From the NCBI RefSeq assembly GCF_033807575.1, contig NC_084721.1, positions 3,472,001 through 3,536,000 on the forward strand: DNA of 64,000 nt, written 5' to 3'. The position numbers and the translations under genes are program-made. This DNA comes from Cydia pomonella. Its lineage: Eukaryota > Arthropoda > Insecta > Lepidoptera > Tortricidae. Positions 63,640 through 64,000 of the stretch are shown here, one piece after another (positions within the stretch are counted from its first letter, which is position 1; every line of letters starts with the position of its first letter). The notes below the pieces were generated by a model. It saw only the letters and a program-made list of their open reading frames with translations, was not told the origin of the DNA and did no database searches.

Positions 63640-64000
63640 TGTCATTGGTCAAGTTAAATTTCCAAAACAGCCAATGTTTTTCGCGATCCCGAAGTTGATC
63701 CCATGGTAACTGTTGTTCAATATCACCTAAATAGGTATTCACCTCGCAGTATATAAGCTAAGGGTTGAAAAAACCCTGTATAAGTGTAGGCATAGGTCTA
63801 TATAATAAAGAGGTTAATTCTGTCGGGCAAAGTTGAAGGCACCACAGGCCCTCACCCTACTAAGATGGTGTGCTCAAATCACTGCACCTATGCAATTAAA
63901 ACTGCACGAGACCATACGCTTAGCGAAAAATAGAAGCCTATGGAGGAACCTGCTCTTCGACAGTAGGACACGATGCCTCGATCCTAAGCATTGAGGGACC
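63640..64000. other. Right edge, no gene seen
   Basis: The final 200 bp (CCATACGCTTAGCGAAAAAT, CTGCTCTTCGACAGTAGGAC) have the look of a LINE 3' end cut by the window, but I cannot support a call. Confidence 0.3.

Noticed and set aside
1..64000. CRISPR arrays, rRNA genes, bacterial operons
   Set aside because: No regularly spaced direct repeats with unique spacers, no rRNA-like sequence, and gene structure is clearly eukaryotic with spliceosomal introns.

Overview
The window looks like genomic DNA of a moth or butterfly (Lepidoptera). It is AT-rich and intron-rich, and it is packed with repeat families I recognise from lepidopteran genomes: a tRNA-derived SINE, many MITEs, CR1/Jockey- and RTE-like LINE ends with pentanucleotide tails, and a BEL/Pao LTR retrotransposon. 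No database search was possible, so the order-level call rests on those repeats and on the protein families.

The core is a cluster of secreted clip-domain serine protease genes, all with the same 8-exon, phase-matched structure, which I rebuilt exon by exon from splice sites. Gene A (3454-10709, +) and gene B (13847-32309, +) are close tandem copies inside a segmental duplication (about 3.25-12.4 kb and 13.65-32.5 kb). Gene C (48936-35278, -) is a more distant paralogue. Gene D (52155-57464, +) is the only copy with a fully canonical catalytic domain (GWG and GDSGGP motifs). A, B and C keep His, Asp and Ser of the triad but have replaced the Asp just before the catalytic Ser (Val, Val, Phe), so they are probably inactive or non-classical. 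Pieces of further copies are scattered around: an orphan last exon at 1359-1603, three truncated last exons at 33.0-35.1 kb, and partial duplicates of exon 3 (17.2 and 46.2 kb) and exon 5 (44.5 kb).

A single-exon secreted serpin (49385-50626, +) lies head to head with gene C, 448 bp away. Its reactive-loop hinge is non-consensus. Convergent to gene D is a gene for a large secreted Pro-rich repeat protein (57823-60975, -) with about twelve SYKQ-like repeats. The proteases and serpin are families that act together in insect haemolymph cascades (phenoloxidase activation, Toll signalling); that role here is inference from family and neighbourhood.

Mobile DNA explains most of the rest. The large differences between A and B are insertions: a 1.55-kb TIR element with a nested LINE in intron 1 of A; LINE ends in the 3' region of A; a foldback element, two LINEs and an intact 6.2-kb BEL/Pao element (258-bp LTRs, ATATA target duplication, primer site matching tRNA-Tyr) in introns of B. 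The right end (61-64 kb) holds several long-inverted-repeat elements and no gene I can support.
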